Origin: Fretibacterium sp.
GTDB lineage: Bacteria; Synergistota; Synergistia; Synergistales; Aminobacteriaceae
Reading direction: 5' to 3'
DNA length: 7,024 nt
Assembly: GCA_016280565.1 (NCBI GenBank)
Contig: JAEEGY010000273.1
Location: 1 to 7,024 of the forward strand
Position numbers and translations under genes: made by a program. Below the pieces are notes generated by a model that was not told the origin of the DNA, made no database searches, and saw only the letters and a list, made by a program, of their open reading frames with translations. Positions 1 through 5,743 of this stretch are shown here, in pieces. Position 1 is the first letter of the stretch, and each line of letters starts with the position of its first letter.

Positions 1-531
1 CCTAGCGCGGAAGTGCATCGGATTCTCAGGATCGCCAAACCAGCGGTCAAAGTGGATACGTGCACGGGTCATATTCACATAACCATCGCTAACTGGAGCC
101 TCATGAGCACTCTCATTCCCGATGTCCAGACGAAGAGCGCCGCTGAGTTTCCAGCCGCCGAGCCTGCTGTCAAGCAGATTGACCTTGCCCTCAATGTCGT
201 CGACGCGAACGCCGAGCGCCTCGAGCTCATCGTGGAACTCAACAACGAGCTTCTGGAGCATCTCAACATCCTGCTTGCTGGCCTTGGTCATATCGACCAC
301 TGCGAGCGCGCGGGCGAGAGCGGAAGCCATCTCATAACGCGTGGTGGGCTGCTTGCCCTTGTAAAGACCATCAGGATAACCGGAAAGGATGCCGTGAGCG
401 GCAAGCTGACCAATGGCGTCATAGGCCCAGTGATTCATGGGAACATCCATGAACGGATTGGTGGCTGCGAACACAGGAGCCGCGAAAGCAACCAGCGCAA
501 CAACTGCAACTGCTGTTACAAACTTCTTCAT
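1..531 (-). CDS. SLH-domain outer-membrane / S-layer-like protein, N-terminal part (runs off left edge)
   Basis: This is an open frame of 177 codons from ATG at 531-529 to the window edge, with no stop, so only the N-terminus is visible. Residues 1-22 form a signal peptide: lysines at 2 and 3, a hydrophobic core at 4-18, and a likely cleavage site after APVFA. Residues about 25-78 are one SLH domain, containing NPFMDVPMNHWAYDAI, a GILSGYPDG turn and TTRYEMA. Residues about 83-123 are a charged heptad-like helix, probably a coiled coil. From about 126 alternating strands begin (GWKLSGALRLDIG), as in a beta-barrel. In families with this layout the SLH domain binds peptidoglycan-linked polymer and the barrel sits in the outer membrane, often as an abundant porin-like protein. 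Many codons end in T (GCT, GTT, GAT), unlike the C/G-ending neighbours, which suggests high expression. The SLH call is firm; the barrel is inferred from a short stretch. Confidence 0.88.
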   Translation of the reverse strand, partial: MKKFVTAVAVVALVAFAAPVFAATNPFMDVPMNHWAYDAIGQLAAHGILSGYPDGLYKGKQPTTRYEMASALARALAVVDMTKASKQDVEMLQKLVVEFHDELEALGVRVDDIEGKVNLLDSRLGGWKLSGALRLDIGNESAHEAPVSDGYVNMTRARIHFDRWFGDPENPMHFRAR

Positions 532-541
532 TTCTGTGTAA

Positions 542-548
542 CCCCCTT
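542..548 (-). promoter_or_regulatory. Ribosome binding site of the SLH gene
   Basis: The minus strand reads AAGGGGG, ending 10 nt before the ATG at 531. It fixes this ATG as the start and agrees with the signal peptide beginning there. Confidence 0.6.
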
Positions 549-581
549 ATTAGATTGTCAAATAACCTGCCCGTCGTGTTC

Positions 582-599
582 GAGGTTTTGGAGGTTTTG
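582..599. repeat. Two tandem copies of a 9-bp unit (GAGGTTTTG)
   Basis: GAGGTTTTG occurs twice back to back, followed by another G. It lies in the presumed leader of the SLH gene, where the minus-strand RNA would read CAAAACCTC twice. Two copies are too few to suggest more than a small slippage duplication. No function can be assigned. Confidence 0.5.
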
Positions 600-797
600 G
601 GACTCGGGGGTCGGATGAAAGTTTTCCTCGTTTCCTTTCTCCTCGTCCCTTTGCCTTTGGCTCTCCTGGCCCCGACTGTCCCTGCGCTTTGTCCGTCCCT
701 TATGGCCCTTTGGGGGTTTACCCTCCCTTCTTTGCCTTCAGGATTCCCTCGAATTCCCCACTTGCGAATTCTCAACTCTGCGCCGGTTGACGGTACA

Positions 798-818
798 AAC
801 TGCGTATTTCCCGCAGTT
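798..818. repeat. Spaced dyad AACTGCG-N7-CGCAGTT, possible 5' mRNA stem-loop
   Basis: Two perfect 7-bp arms flank a 7-nt spacer. An outer pair, GTTGA (786-790) and TCAAC (818-822), extends the symmetry imperfectly. In SLH-gene RNA this gives a 7-bp stem with a 7-nt purine-rich loop. From the -10 candidate at 830-825 the transcript would start at about 818, placing the stem at its extreme 5' end. Known 5' stems on outer-membrane protein mRNAs such as ompA slow decay. The same sequence could instead be an operator. The symmetry is seen; the role is inferred. Confidence 0.4.
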
Positions 819-824
819 CAACTT

Positions 825-853
825 TATGATACAACAAACCTATGAAAAATAAA
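825..853 (-). promoter_or_regulatory. Candidate promoter for the SLH gene
   Basis: On the minus strand TATCAT (830-825) matches five of six bases of the TATAAT box. With a 17-nt spacer the -35 hexamer would be TTTATT (853-848), a poor match inside AT-rich DNA. That weak -35 coincides with the edge of the perfect palindrome at 851-872, as expected if a regulator acts there. A better-spaced alternative was not found on this strand. Confidence is limited because AT-rich DNA readily gives such matches. Confidence 0.35.
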
Positions 854-872
854 TAGGTCTTAAGACCTATTT
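851..872. promoter_or_regulatory. 22-bp perfect palindrome, likely operator
   Basis: The left half AAATAGGTCTT (851-861) is followed directly by its exact reverse complement (862-872). It lies between divergent genes, over the -35 area of the SLH promoter candidate and about 30 bp upstream of the nitroreductase -10. Uninterrupted two-fold symmetry of this length is typical of a dimeric repressor or activator site. A terminator is a less likely reading: a 9-bp AT-rich stem with a TTAA loop and only a short T run, placed where neither gene ends. I cannot name the regulator family. Confidence 0.5.
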
Positions 873-902
873 TCGGGCTGGCGGTTCAGCGTAGGGGGGC
901 CA

Positions 903-911
903 TGATAAAAT
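903..911 (+). promoter_or_regulatory. Extended -10 promoter candidate for the nitroreductase gene
   Basis: TG-A-TAAAAT (903-911) fits an extended -10 element (TGn followed by a five-of-six match to TATAAT). The -35 position holds only GGTTCA/TTCAGC-like sequence, so the extended -10 would have to carry the promoter. Transcription would start near 918, giving a leader of about 38 nt. Confidence 0.35.
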
Positions 912-940
912 AACTCCAGGTAATTTCCATATTTAATTTA

Positions 941-947
941 GAGGAGG
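941..947 (+). promoter_or_regulatory. Ribosome binding site deciding the nitroreductase start
   Basis: GAGGAGG ends only 2 nt before the ATG at 950 but 8 nt before the ATG at 956. Normal spacing therefore favours 956 as the initiator, two codons downstream of the longest open frame. Confidence 0.65.
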
Positions 948-955
948 ACATGACA

Positions 956-1483
956 ATGAACGCAGTCATCAAAGCGATGGAGGAGCGCCGAAGCATCCGC
1001 AGGTTCAAGCCGGAGATGCCGAAGAAGGAGGACCTGGACCAGATCATCGAGGCTGGCCTCTACGCCGCCAGCGCCAGGGGGCAGCAGTCCGCGATCGTCG
1101 TCGCCGTGACCAACAAGGAGCTGCGGGACAAAATCTCCGTTGATAACTGCAGGATCGGCGGCTGGGACAAGGGCTTCGATCCCTTCTACGGGGCTCCTGC
1201 CATCCTGATCGTCCTGGCGGATAAGAACTGGGCCAACCGCGTGTACGACGGCAGCCTCGTCATGGGGAACATGATGTTGGCCGCGCACTCACTGGGCCTG
1301 GGCAGCATCTGGATACACCGCGCCCGGGAGGAGTTTGAGACGGAGGAGTACAAAAAACTGCTGGCCAGTTGGGGTGTTGAGGGCGAGTGGGAAGGGATCG
1401 GCCACTGCGCCGTGGGCTACAGGGACGGCGAGCTTCCTCAGCCTGCGCCAAGGAAGCCGGGCCGTGTGTTCTATGTAGAATAA
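956..1483 (+). CDS. Nitroreductase-family FMN flavoprotein
   Basis: The product has 175 residues from ATG 956, a usual length for a compact nitroreductase fold. The N-terminal signature ERRSIRRF (residues 10-17) supplies the arginine-rich FMN phosphate contact. It is followed by an AGLYAASARGQQS segment, corresponding to the family's 'APSa.N.QpW' FMN-binding loop. The central MGNMMLAAHSLGLGSIWIH helix and a C-terminal GHCAVGY...PAPRKPGRV segment are also family hallmarks. Such enzymes work as cytoplasmic homodimers binding two FMN and reduce nitro groups, quinones or other small acceptors with NAD(P)H. The substrate cannot be read from the sequence. The gene appears to be transcribed alone, divergently from the SLH gene, and the palindrome at 851-872 may control it. 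The first ATG (950) is rejected on ribosome-site spacing. No clear terminator follows. Confidence 0.88.
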   Translation: MNAVIKAMEERRSIRRFKPEMPKKEDLDQIIEAGLYAASARGQQSAIVVAVTNKELRDKISVDNCRIGGWDKGFDPFYGAPAILIVLADKNWANRVYDGSLVMGNMMLAAHSLGLGSIWIHRAREEFETEEYKKLLASWGVEGEWEGIGHCAVGYRDGELPQPAPRKPGRVFYVE

Positions 1484-1654
1484 GGACCGGTCTCAAGGGA
1501 AAGCTGTCGGAACATAAAGGCCTGCTGCTCCGGCGAATAGACGCCGCCCTGGAGGAAATGTCCCACGGGGATCTGAAGCAGGTTGAGCTTCGCCGCCGGC
1601 AGAACTGGGGACGGAGTAGTGGGCCGGTTTCCAGATGCGGGAACGCCCTCTTGA

Positions 1655-1663
1655 TGTTAAAAT
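1655..1663 (+). promoter_or_regulatory. Extended -10 promoter candidate for ftsH and the genes after it
   Basis: TG-T-TAAAAT has the same form as the element before the nitroreductase gene (TG-A-TAAAAT at 903). The surrounding DNA is locally AT-rich within a GC-rich gap. No good -35 hexamer is seen at 16-18 nt. Transcription would begin near 1670, giving a leader of about 130 nt before ftsH. Confidence 0.35.
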
Positions 1664-1699
1664 ACAAGCTGGTTTTTTGTGCTTTTGAGGACATTTCTG

Positions 1700-1766
1700 C
1701 CCGCAGGGTACAGGTGCGGGGTGAGAGATGCCCTGTTTCAGGGGGTGCGGGGGGTACCTCCCCTGC
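1700..1766 (+). repeat. Cluster of small GC-rich inverted repeats in the ftsH leader
   Basis: Three adjacent dyads can fold: CCCGCA/TGCGGG with a 9-nt loop (1700-1720), CCCTG/CAGGG with a TTT loop (1731-1743), and a GCGGGG/CCCCTGC pairing around GGTACC (about 1747-1766). None is followed by a T run, so they are not simple terminators. They could be leader structure affecting ftsH translation, or merely a result of GC-rich composition. Confidence 0.3.
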
Positions 1767-1801
1767 GCTAAATTTGGGAAGGCGGCGAGGTTTTGGGGCG
1801 A

Positions 1802-3700
1802 GTGGTTAAGAATTTGGGGCTCTACCTGGTCCTGATCCTCCTGGTGGTCACGATGGTGAATATGTTCCTGACGCCGGAGGAGACGCAAAAACAGTACGAC
1901 GAGATCAGCTACAGCCAATTCCTGTCCGAGCTTGACACCGGACACATCCGCATTTTGCAGATCAGGAACAACACCCAGCCGGGGGAGTCCAGCGCAGCGG
2001 TCATCCAGGGAGAGATGCAGAACGGCCAGCGCTTCCTGACCTATGGTCTGGAGGCCGGAAAACTGGCGGACAAGGCGGCGGCCCTGGGTGTAATGGTAAC
2101 GGTCGAGGCGCCGCAGAAGAACACGTGGTGGGTCACGCTCGTCACCACGCTCTTCCTGACGCTCCTGCTGATGGGCGTGTGGCTCTATTTCCTTTATAAC
2201 ATGCAGGGCGGCGGCCGGATGATGGGCTTCTCCCGCAGCAAGGCCAAGCTGTTCCTGGACAACCGGCCCAAGGTGACCTTTGCGGACGTGGCCGGCTGCG
2301 ACGAGTCGAAGGAGGAGCTTCAGGAGGTCATCCAGTTCCTGAAATCGCCGGAGAAGTTCACCAAGCTTGGGGCCAAGGTGCCGCGGGGAGTGCTGCTGGT
2401 GGGGCCTCCCGGCACGGGCAAGACGCTTTTGGCCCGCGCCGCGGCGGGAGAGGCCAACGTGCCCTTCTTCTGCGCCAGCGGCTCGGACTTTGTTGAGATG
2501 TTCGTCGGCGTGGGAGCCGCCCGGGTGCGGGACCTCTTTGCCCAGGCGAAACGGTATCAGCCCTGCATCATCTTCATCGACGAGATGGATGCGGTGGGGC
2601 GGCACCGGGGCGCGGGGCTCGGCGGCGGACACGACGAGCGTGAGCAGACGCTGAACCAGATACTGGTGGAGCTGGACGGTTTTGACGGCAAGGGCAACAC
2701 CATCCTTATCGCGGCGACGAACCGGCCCGACATCCTGGACCCGGCGCTTTTGAGGCCAGGACGCTTTGACCGGCACATCACGGTGGACCGGCCGGACGTC
2801 AAGGGGCGCGAGGCCATCCTGAAGGTCCACATGAAGGACAAGGCTTTTGCCGGGGATGTTGACGTCAGCGTGCTGGCGCGCCGGACGCCGGGGCTTGTGG
2901 GAGCGGACCTGGAGAACCTCATCAACGAGGCGGCGCTTTTGTCCGCCCGGCGCGACAAGGACAAGATCGGCATGGAAGAGCTCGAGGAGGGCATTGAGCG
3001 CGTGATGGCGGGGCCGGAACGGCGCAGCCGCCTGATTAGCGACAAGGAAAAGAAAATTATCGCCTACCACGAGGTGGGCCATGCGATGGTCGCCAAGGCC
3101 CTGCCGGACAGCGACCCGGTGCACAAGATCTCCATCATCCCGCGTGGACACGCTGCGCTGGGCTACACGCTCCAGCTCCCGGAGGAGGACCGGTTCCTGA
3201 CCTCGCGTTCCGACCTGATGAACCGCATCGCCATCCTCCTGAGTGGCCGCGTGGCAGAAGAGCTGGTCTTTGGCGACGTCACCAGCGGTGCGGCCAACGA
3301 CCTGGACCGCGCCACCCAGACGGCCCGCCAGATGGTGACGGAGCTGGGCATGAGCGAGAAGCTGGGCCTGGTGAAGCTGGGGAACAAGCGCGAGGAGATA
3401 TTCCTGGGGCGCGACATCGCCGAGGACCGCAACTACAGCGAGGAGATCGCCTACGCCATTGACCAGGAGGTCAAGGCCATTATCGACGCCTGCTACGCCA
3501 GGGCGCGGGACATCCTCAGGGAGCGGCGGGCGCTGATGGACAAGATCGCCGGGGTGCTGCTGGAGCGCGAGCTCCTGGACGGCAGCGAGTTTGAGGCCCT
3601 GATGAATGAGGGACCGGCGGATGTTCAGCCGGACGAGTGTGTCCCCCCCCTGCCGGAGGCGCGGGGCGACGGGCTTCCCCGGGACGGCTTTTTAGCCTGA
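1802..3700 (+). CDS. ftsH: ATP-dependent zinc metalloprotease FtsH
   Basis: This is a membrane-anchored AAA+ protease that extracts and degrades damaged membrane proteins and some cytosolic regulators, working as a hexamer. From GTG 1802 it has 632 residues, normal for FtsH. TM1 is at about 5-23, an extracytoplasmic segment at 24-108 and TM2 at 109-132. Walker A GPPGTGKT is at 201-208, the pore loop MFVGVGA follows, Walker B IFIDEMD ends at 263, and arginine fingers R318 and R321 lie in LLRPGRFDR. The zinc site HEVGH is at 423-427, with D500 in AANDLDRAT as the likely third ligand. All catalytic residues are present. GTG 1802 ([10 protein letters not shown]) is preferred over TTG 1793 because it aligns with the usual MxKNL start and has GAGG 11 nt upstream, but TTG 1793 has GGGAAGG 10 nt upstream and is not excluded. 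Near the C-terminus a run of eight C (3643-3650) is a slippage-prone spot. Confidence 0.96.
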   Translation: MVKNLGLYLVLILLVVTMVNMFLTPEETQKQYDEISYSQFLSELDTGHIRILQIRNNTQPGESSAAVIQGEMQNGQRFLTYGLEAGKLADKAAALGVMVTVEAPQKNTWWVTLVTTLFLTLLLMGVWLYFLYNMQGGGRMMGFSRSKAKLFLDNRPKVTFADVAGCDESKEELQEVIQFLKSPEKFTKLGAKVPRGVLLVGPPGTGKTLLARAAAGEANVPFFCASGSDFVEMFVGVGAARVRDLFAQAKRYQPCIIFIDEMDAVGRHRGAGLGGGHDEREQTLNQILVELDGFDGKGNTILIAATNRPDILDPALLRPGRFDRHITVDRPDVKGREAILKVHMKDKAFAGDVDVSVLARRTPGLVGADLENLINEAALLSARRDKDKIGMEELEEGIERVMAGPERRSRLISDKEKKIIAYHEVGHAMVAKALPDSDPVHKISIIPRGHAALGYTLQLPEEDRFLTSRSDLMNRIAILLSGRVAEELVFGDVTSGAANDLDRATQTARQMVTELGMSEKLGLVKLGNKREEIFLGRDIAEDRNYSEEIAYAIDQEVKAIIDACYARARDILRERRALMDKIAGVLLERELLDGSEFEALMNEGPADVQPDECVPPLPEARGDGLPRDGFLA

Positions 3701-3715
3701 CCGCTCCGAACCATG

Positions 3716-3722
3716 AAGGGAG
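3716..3722 (+). promoter_or_regulatory. Ribosome binding site of thrC
   Basis: AAGGGAG ends 9 nt before the ATG at 3732, in the 31-nt gap after ftsH. No promoter-like sequence fits in this gap, so thrC is probably translated from the ftsH transcript. Confidence 0.6.
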
Positions 3723-3731
3723 AATAGAACG

Positions 3732-4802
3732 ATGGGTGTATTGAAACGCTATAAAGAACTGTTGCCGGTCACGGCTGCCACACCGGACGTCAACCTGGAG
3801 GAGGGCTCCACGCCTCTGATCCCGCTGCCCCGCATCGGGGCCCGGCTGGGGATCCAGCTCTACGGCAAGTTTGAGGGCTGCAATCCCTCCGGTTCCTTTA
3901 AGGACCGGGGGATGGTGCTGGCCGTAGCCAAGGCGCTGGAGGAGGGCAAACGCGCCCTGATCTGCGCTTCCACGGGCAACACCTCCGCCTCCGCCGCGGC
4001 CTACGCGGCCTCCATGGGAGTGCCGTGCTTCGTGCTGCTCCCCGCGGGGAAGGTGGCCATGGGCAAGCTGGCCCAGGCGTTGATGTATGGAGCGACGGTC
4101 ATCGCCGTGCGCGGCAACTTCGACCGCGCGCTTGAGCTGGCCCGCGCCGCTGCGGAGAGCGGGAAGATGGGGCTGGCGATGGTGAACTCCGTCAACCCCT
4201 ACCGCCTCATCGGCCAGCGCACCGGGGCCTGGGAGGTCTGCGAGGCGCTGGATGATCATGCTCCTGACTGGCACGCCATCCCCGTGGGCAATGCGGGCAA
4301 CATCAGCGCCTATTGGGCGGGGTATCAGGAGTATCTCAAGCTTGGCAAGATCGAGAAGGCCCCCCGCATGATGGGCTTTCAGGCCGCGGGGGCCGCGCCC
4401 CTCGTGACGGGCCAACCCTGCCCCAATCCAGAGACCGTGGCGACGGCTATCCGCATTGGCAACCCCGTCAGCGCCCATCTGGCCCGCGCTGCTGTCCAGG
4501 AGTCCGGCGGGGAGTTCAACTCCGTGACGGACGAGGAGATACTGAGCGCCCAGAGGCTTTTGGCCTCGGAGGGCGGCGTGTTTGCCGAGCCCGCCTCCTG
4601 CGCCCCGCTGGCGGGGCTGGTGAAACTCAAGAGGCAGGGCAAACTGCCGGAGGGGATCACCGTAACGATGGTGCTGACAGGCAACGGCCTCAAGGACCCG
4701 GACACGGCGATCGAGAACCTCAAGCAAAGCGGCGGGGCAAAGCCCATCGAGATCGGGGACACCGACGAGGAACTGATGCGGGTGCTGGAGCGTCGGAAAT
4801 GA
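3732..4802 (+). CDS. thrC: Threonine synthase
   Basis: This PLP enzyme converts O-phosphohomoserine and water to threonine and phosphate, the last step of threonine synthesis in the cytoplasm. Its 356 residues match the short, Bacillus-like fold-type II class rather than the longer E. coli type. K57 in GSFKDRGM is the PLP Schiff-base lysine. N83 in STGNTSAS packs against the cofactor ring, NSVNPYRLIGQRT (153-165) is a threonine-synthase-type segment, and the glycine loop GNAGN (187-191) binds the PLP phosphate. A TGNGLKD motif near the C-terminus is also typical. The TGA stop overlaps the thrB ATG (ATGA), so the two proteins are probably translationally coupled, supplying product and consumer of O-phosphohomoserine together. 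Related fold-type II enzymes (threonine dehydratase, cysteine synthase) are less likely given thrB directly downstream and the GNAGN loop. Confidence 0.95.
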   Translation: MGVLKRYKELLPVTAATPDVNLEEGSTPLIPLPRIGARLGIQLYGKFEGCNPSGSFKDRGMVLAVAKALEEGKRALICASTGNTSASAAAYAASMGVPCFVLLPAGKVAMGKLAQALMYGATVIAVRGNFDRALELARAAAESGKMGLAMVNSVNPYRLIGQRTGAWEVCEALDDHAPDWHAIPVGNAGNISAYWAGYQEYLKLGKIEKAPRMMGFQAAGAAPLVTGQPCPNPETVATAIRIGNPVSAHLARAAVQESGGEFNSVTDEEILSAQRLLASEGGVFAEPASCAPLAGLVKLKRQGKLPEGITVTMVLTGNGLKDPDTAIENLKQSGGAKPIEIGDTDEELMRVLERRK

Positions 4803-5728
4803 CGCAACCGCTGTTCTCGCTGAAGGTCCCCGCGACGACGGCCAACCTGGGCTCCGGCTTTGACACGCTGGGCATGGCCCTGACGCTCTACAACGTCTTC
4901 AGTGTCACAGAGCTTCTGCCGGATGGGACGTTCGCCTGTGAGGTCTGTGGCGAGGGGATGGACGAGCTTCAGGACGCACGGGAGAACATGGTGGTGACAA
5001 GCTACCTCCGCGCGTGTCAGGAGTGGAAACTGTCGCCCCGGGGCTTTCACCTGGAGAGCTGCAATGCCGTCCCGCTCAACCGGGGCCTGGGCAGTTCTTC
5101 AACGGCCGTCGTGGCGGGCGTGACGCTGGCGGGGCTCATTGCAGGGAAAGAAATCCCGGAGGCGGAGCTGCTGCGCGTGATGACGCTCATCGAGGGACAC
5201 CCGGACAACGTCGTCCCCTGTTTCCTGGGCGGGATGACTGTCTCCTGCTGGGACGGGACGAACCTCCGGTATGTGAAGCTGCCGGCGCTGCCCGACGACC
5301 TGTACGTGGTGGCGGCTGTGCCGGACTTCCAGGTCCACACCGAGGACGCCCGGAGGATCCTGCCGGAGAGCGTGCCCTTTAAGGACGCCGTGTTCAACGT
5401 GAGTCACGCCTCCCTGCTCTGCGCCGCCTGGGCGATGGGACGGTGGGACCTTCTGCGCGTGGGGATGGAAGACCGTCTGCACCAGCCCCACCGCGCCCGG
5501 CTCTTCCCCGGGGGAGAGGAGATCCTCACGCGGATCCGCCGCCACCCGGACTGCCTTGCCACGGCCATCAGCGGCTCCGGCCCCACAATGATCGCCATCG
5601 TCAAGGGGCCTGCCGGGCAGCTCTCGTCCGAAATGTGCCGCATCTTCACCGCAGGCGGCGTCGCCTCGCACTTCTTCGTCCTGAACAGCCCTTCATCCGG
5701 GACCGTCGTTGAGCGCGGTCAGGCCTAA
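4799..5728 (+). CDS. thrB: Homoserine kinase
   Basis: This GHMP-family kinase phosphorylates L-homoserine with ATP, making the substrate of ThrC. It has 309 residues, the usual length. Motif 1 is VPATTANLGSGFDTLGMAL (residues 10-28). The ATP phosphate loop PLNRGLGSSSTA is at 92-103, EGHPDN at 132-137 belongs to the active site, and the third GHMP motif SGSGPT is at 258-263. The frame is open far upstream inside thrC, but that extension is an out-of-frame shadow. ATG 4799 is chosen because the GHMP motif starts within ten residues, it has GGAG 8 nt upstream, and it forms the ATGA overlap with thrC. Nothing appears truncated or missing. Confidence 0.95.
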   Translation: MTQPLFSLKVPATTANLGSGFDTLGMALTLYNVFSVTELLPDGTFACEVCGEGMDELQDARENMVVTSYLRACQEWKLSPRGFHLESCNAVPLNRGLGSSSTAVVAGVTLAGLIAGKEIPEAELLRVMTLIEGHPDNVVPCFLGGMTVSCWDGTNLRYVKLPALPDDLYVVAAVPDFQVHTEDARRILPESVPFKDAVFNVSHASLLCAAWAMGRWDLLRVGMEDRLHQPHRARLFPGGEEILTRIRRHPDCLATAISGSGPTMIAIVKGPAGQLSSEMCRIFTAGGVASHFFVLNSPSSGTVVERGQA

Positions 5729-5743
5729 AGGAGAAAAATTATT

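Larger units (their letters stand above)
532..955. other. Divergent intergenic control region (SLH gene / nitroreductase gene)
   Basis: These 424 bases separate two divergently read genes and hold no credible gene. From left to right they contain the SLH gene's ribosome binding site, a 9-bp tandem repeat (582-599), a stretch at about 620-760 that is strongly purine-rich on the minus strand, two GAATTC hexamers 15 bp apart (751-756 and 766-771), a spaced dyad (798-818), a minus-strand -10 candidate (825-830), a 22-bp perfect palindrome (851-872), a plus-strand extended -10 (903-911) and the nitroreductase ribosome binding site. If the minus-strand promoter is right, the SLH mRNA has an untranslated leader of about 290 nt. 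Confidence 0.6.
1484..1801 (+). other. Gap between nitroreductase and ftsH: leader region and a coding-like remnant
   Basis: No complete gene is supported in these 318 bases. About 1486-1609 reads as a charged, helix-forming peptide (KLSEHKGLLLRRIDAALEEM, then SHGDLKQVELRRR) with normal-looking codon use, but without a standard start codon plus ribosome site. After that the frame turns into arginine/glycine-rich sequence typical of non-coding GC-rich DNA. From 1655 the region holds an extended -10 candidate and then GC-rich dyads, which would lie in the ftsH mRNA leader. I found no hairpin followed by a T tract that would end the nitroreductase transcript. Confidence 0.5.

Noticed and set aside
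533..561. TTGACA on the minus strand (561-556) as a -35 box of the SLH gene
   Set aside because: A 17-nt spacer puts the -10 at CACAGA directly next to the ATG, which would leave the ribosome site outside the transcript.
615..845. A small plus-strand ORF starting MKVFLVSFLLVPLPLALLAP, resembling a signal peptide
   Set aside because: The leucine/proline/serine-rich look follows from the pyrimidine-rich strand. There is no properly spaced ribosome site, and it runs antisense through the SLH leader. I would reconsider if it were conserved in relatives.
1493..3151. A 552-codon open frame on the minus strand across ftsH
   Set aside because: It is antisense to an unmistakable FtsH, has arginine/histidine/proline-rich composition with no recognisable motif, and is the expected by-product of strong C/G third-position bias in the real gene.
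3686..3697. GGCT-TTTT-AGCC at the end of ftsH as a terminator
   Set aside because: The stem is only 4 bp and the T run is in the loop, not after the stem. It overlaps the last codons of ftsH.
3516..4727. A 403-codon open frame on the minus strand across thrC
   Set aside because: It has the same cause: it mirrors thrC codons, has no family motif, and no ribosome site or start context.
4313..4798. Upstream extension of the thrB frame into thrC
   Set aside because: The translation there is low-complexity glycine/arginine-rich shadow sequence of thrC. The homoserine kinase motif begins within ten residues of ATG 4799.
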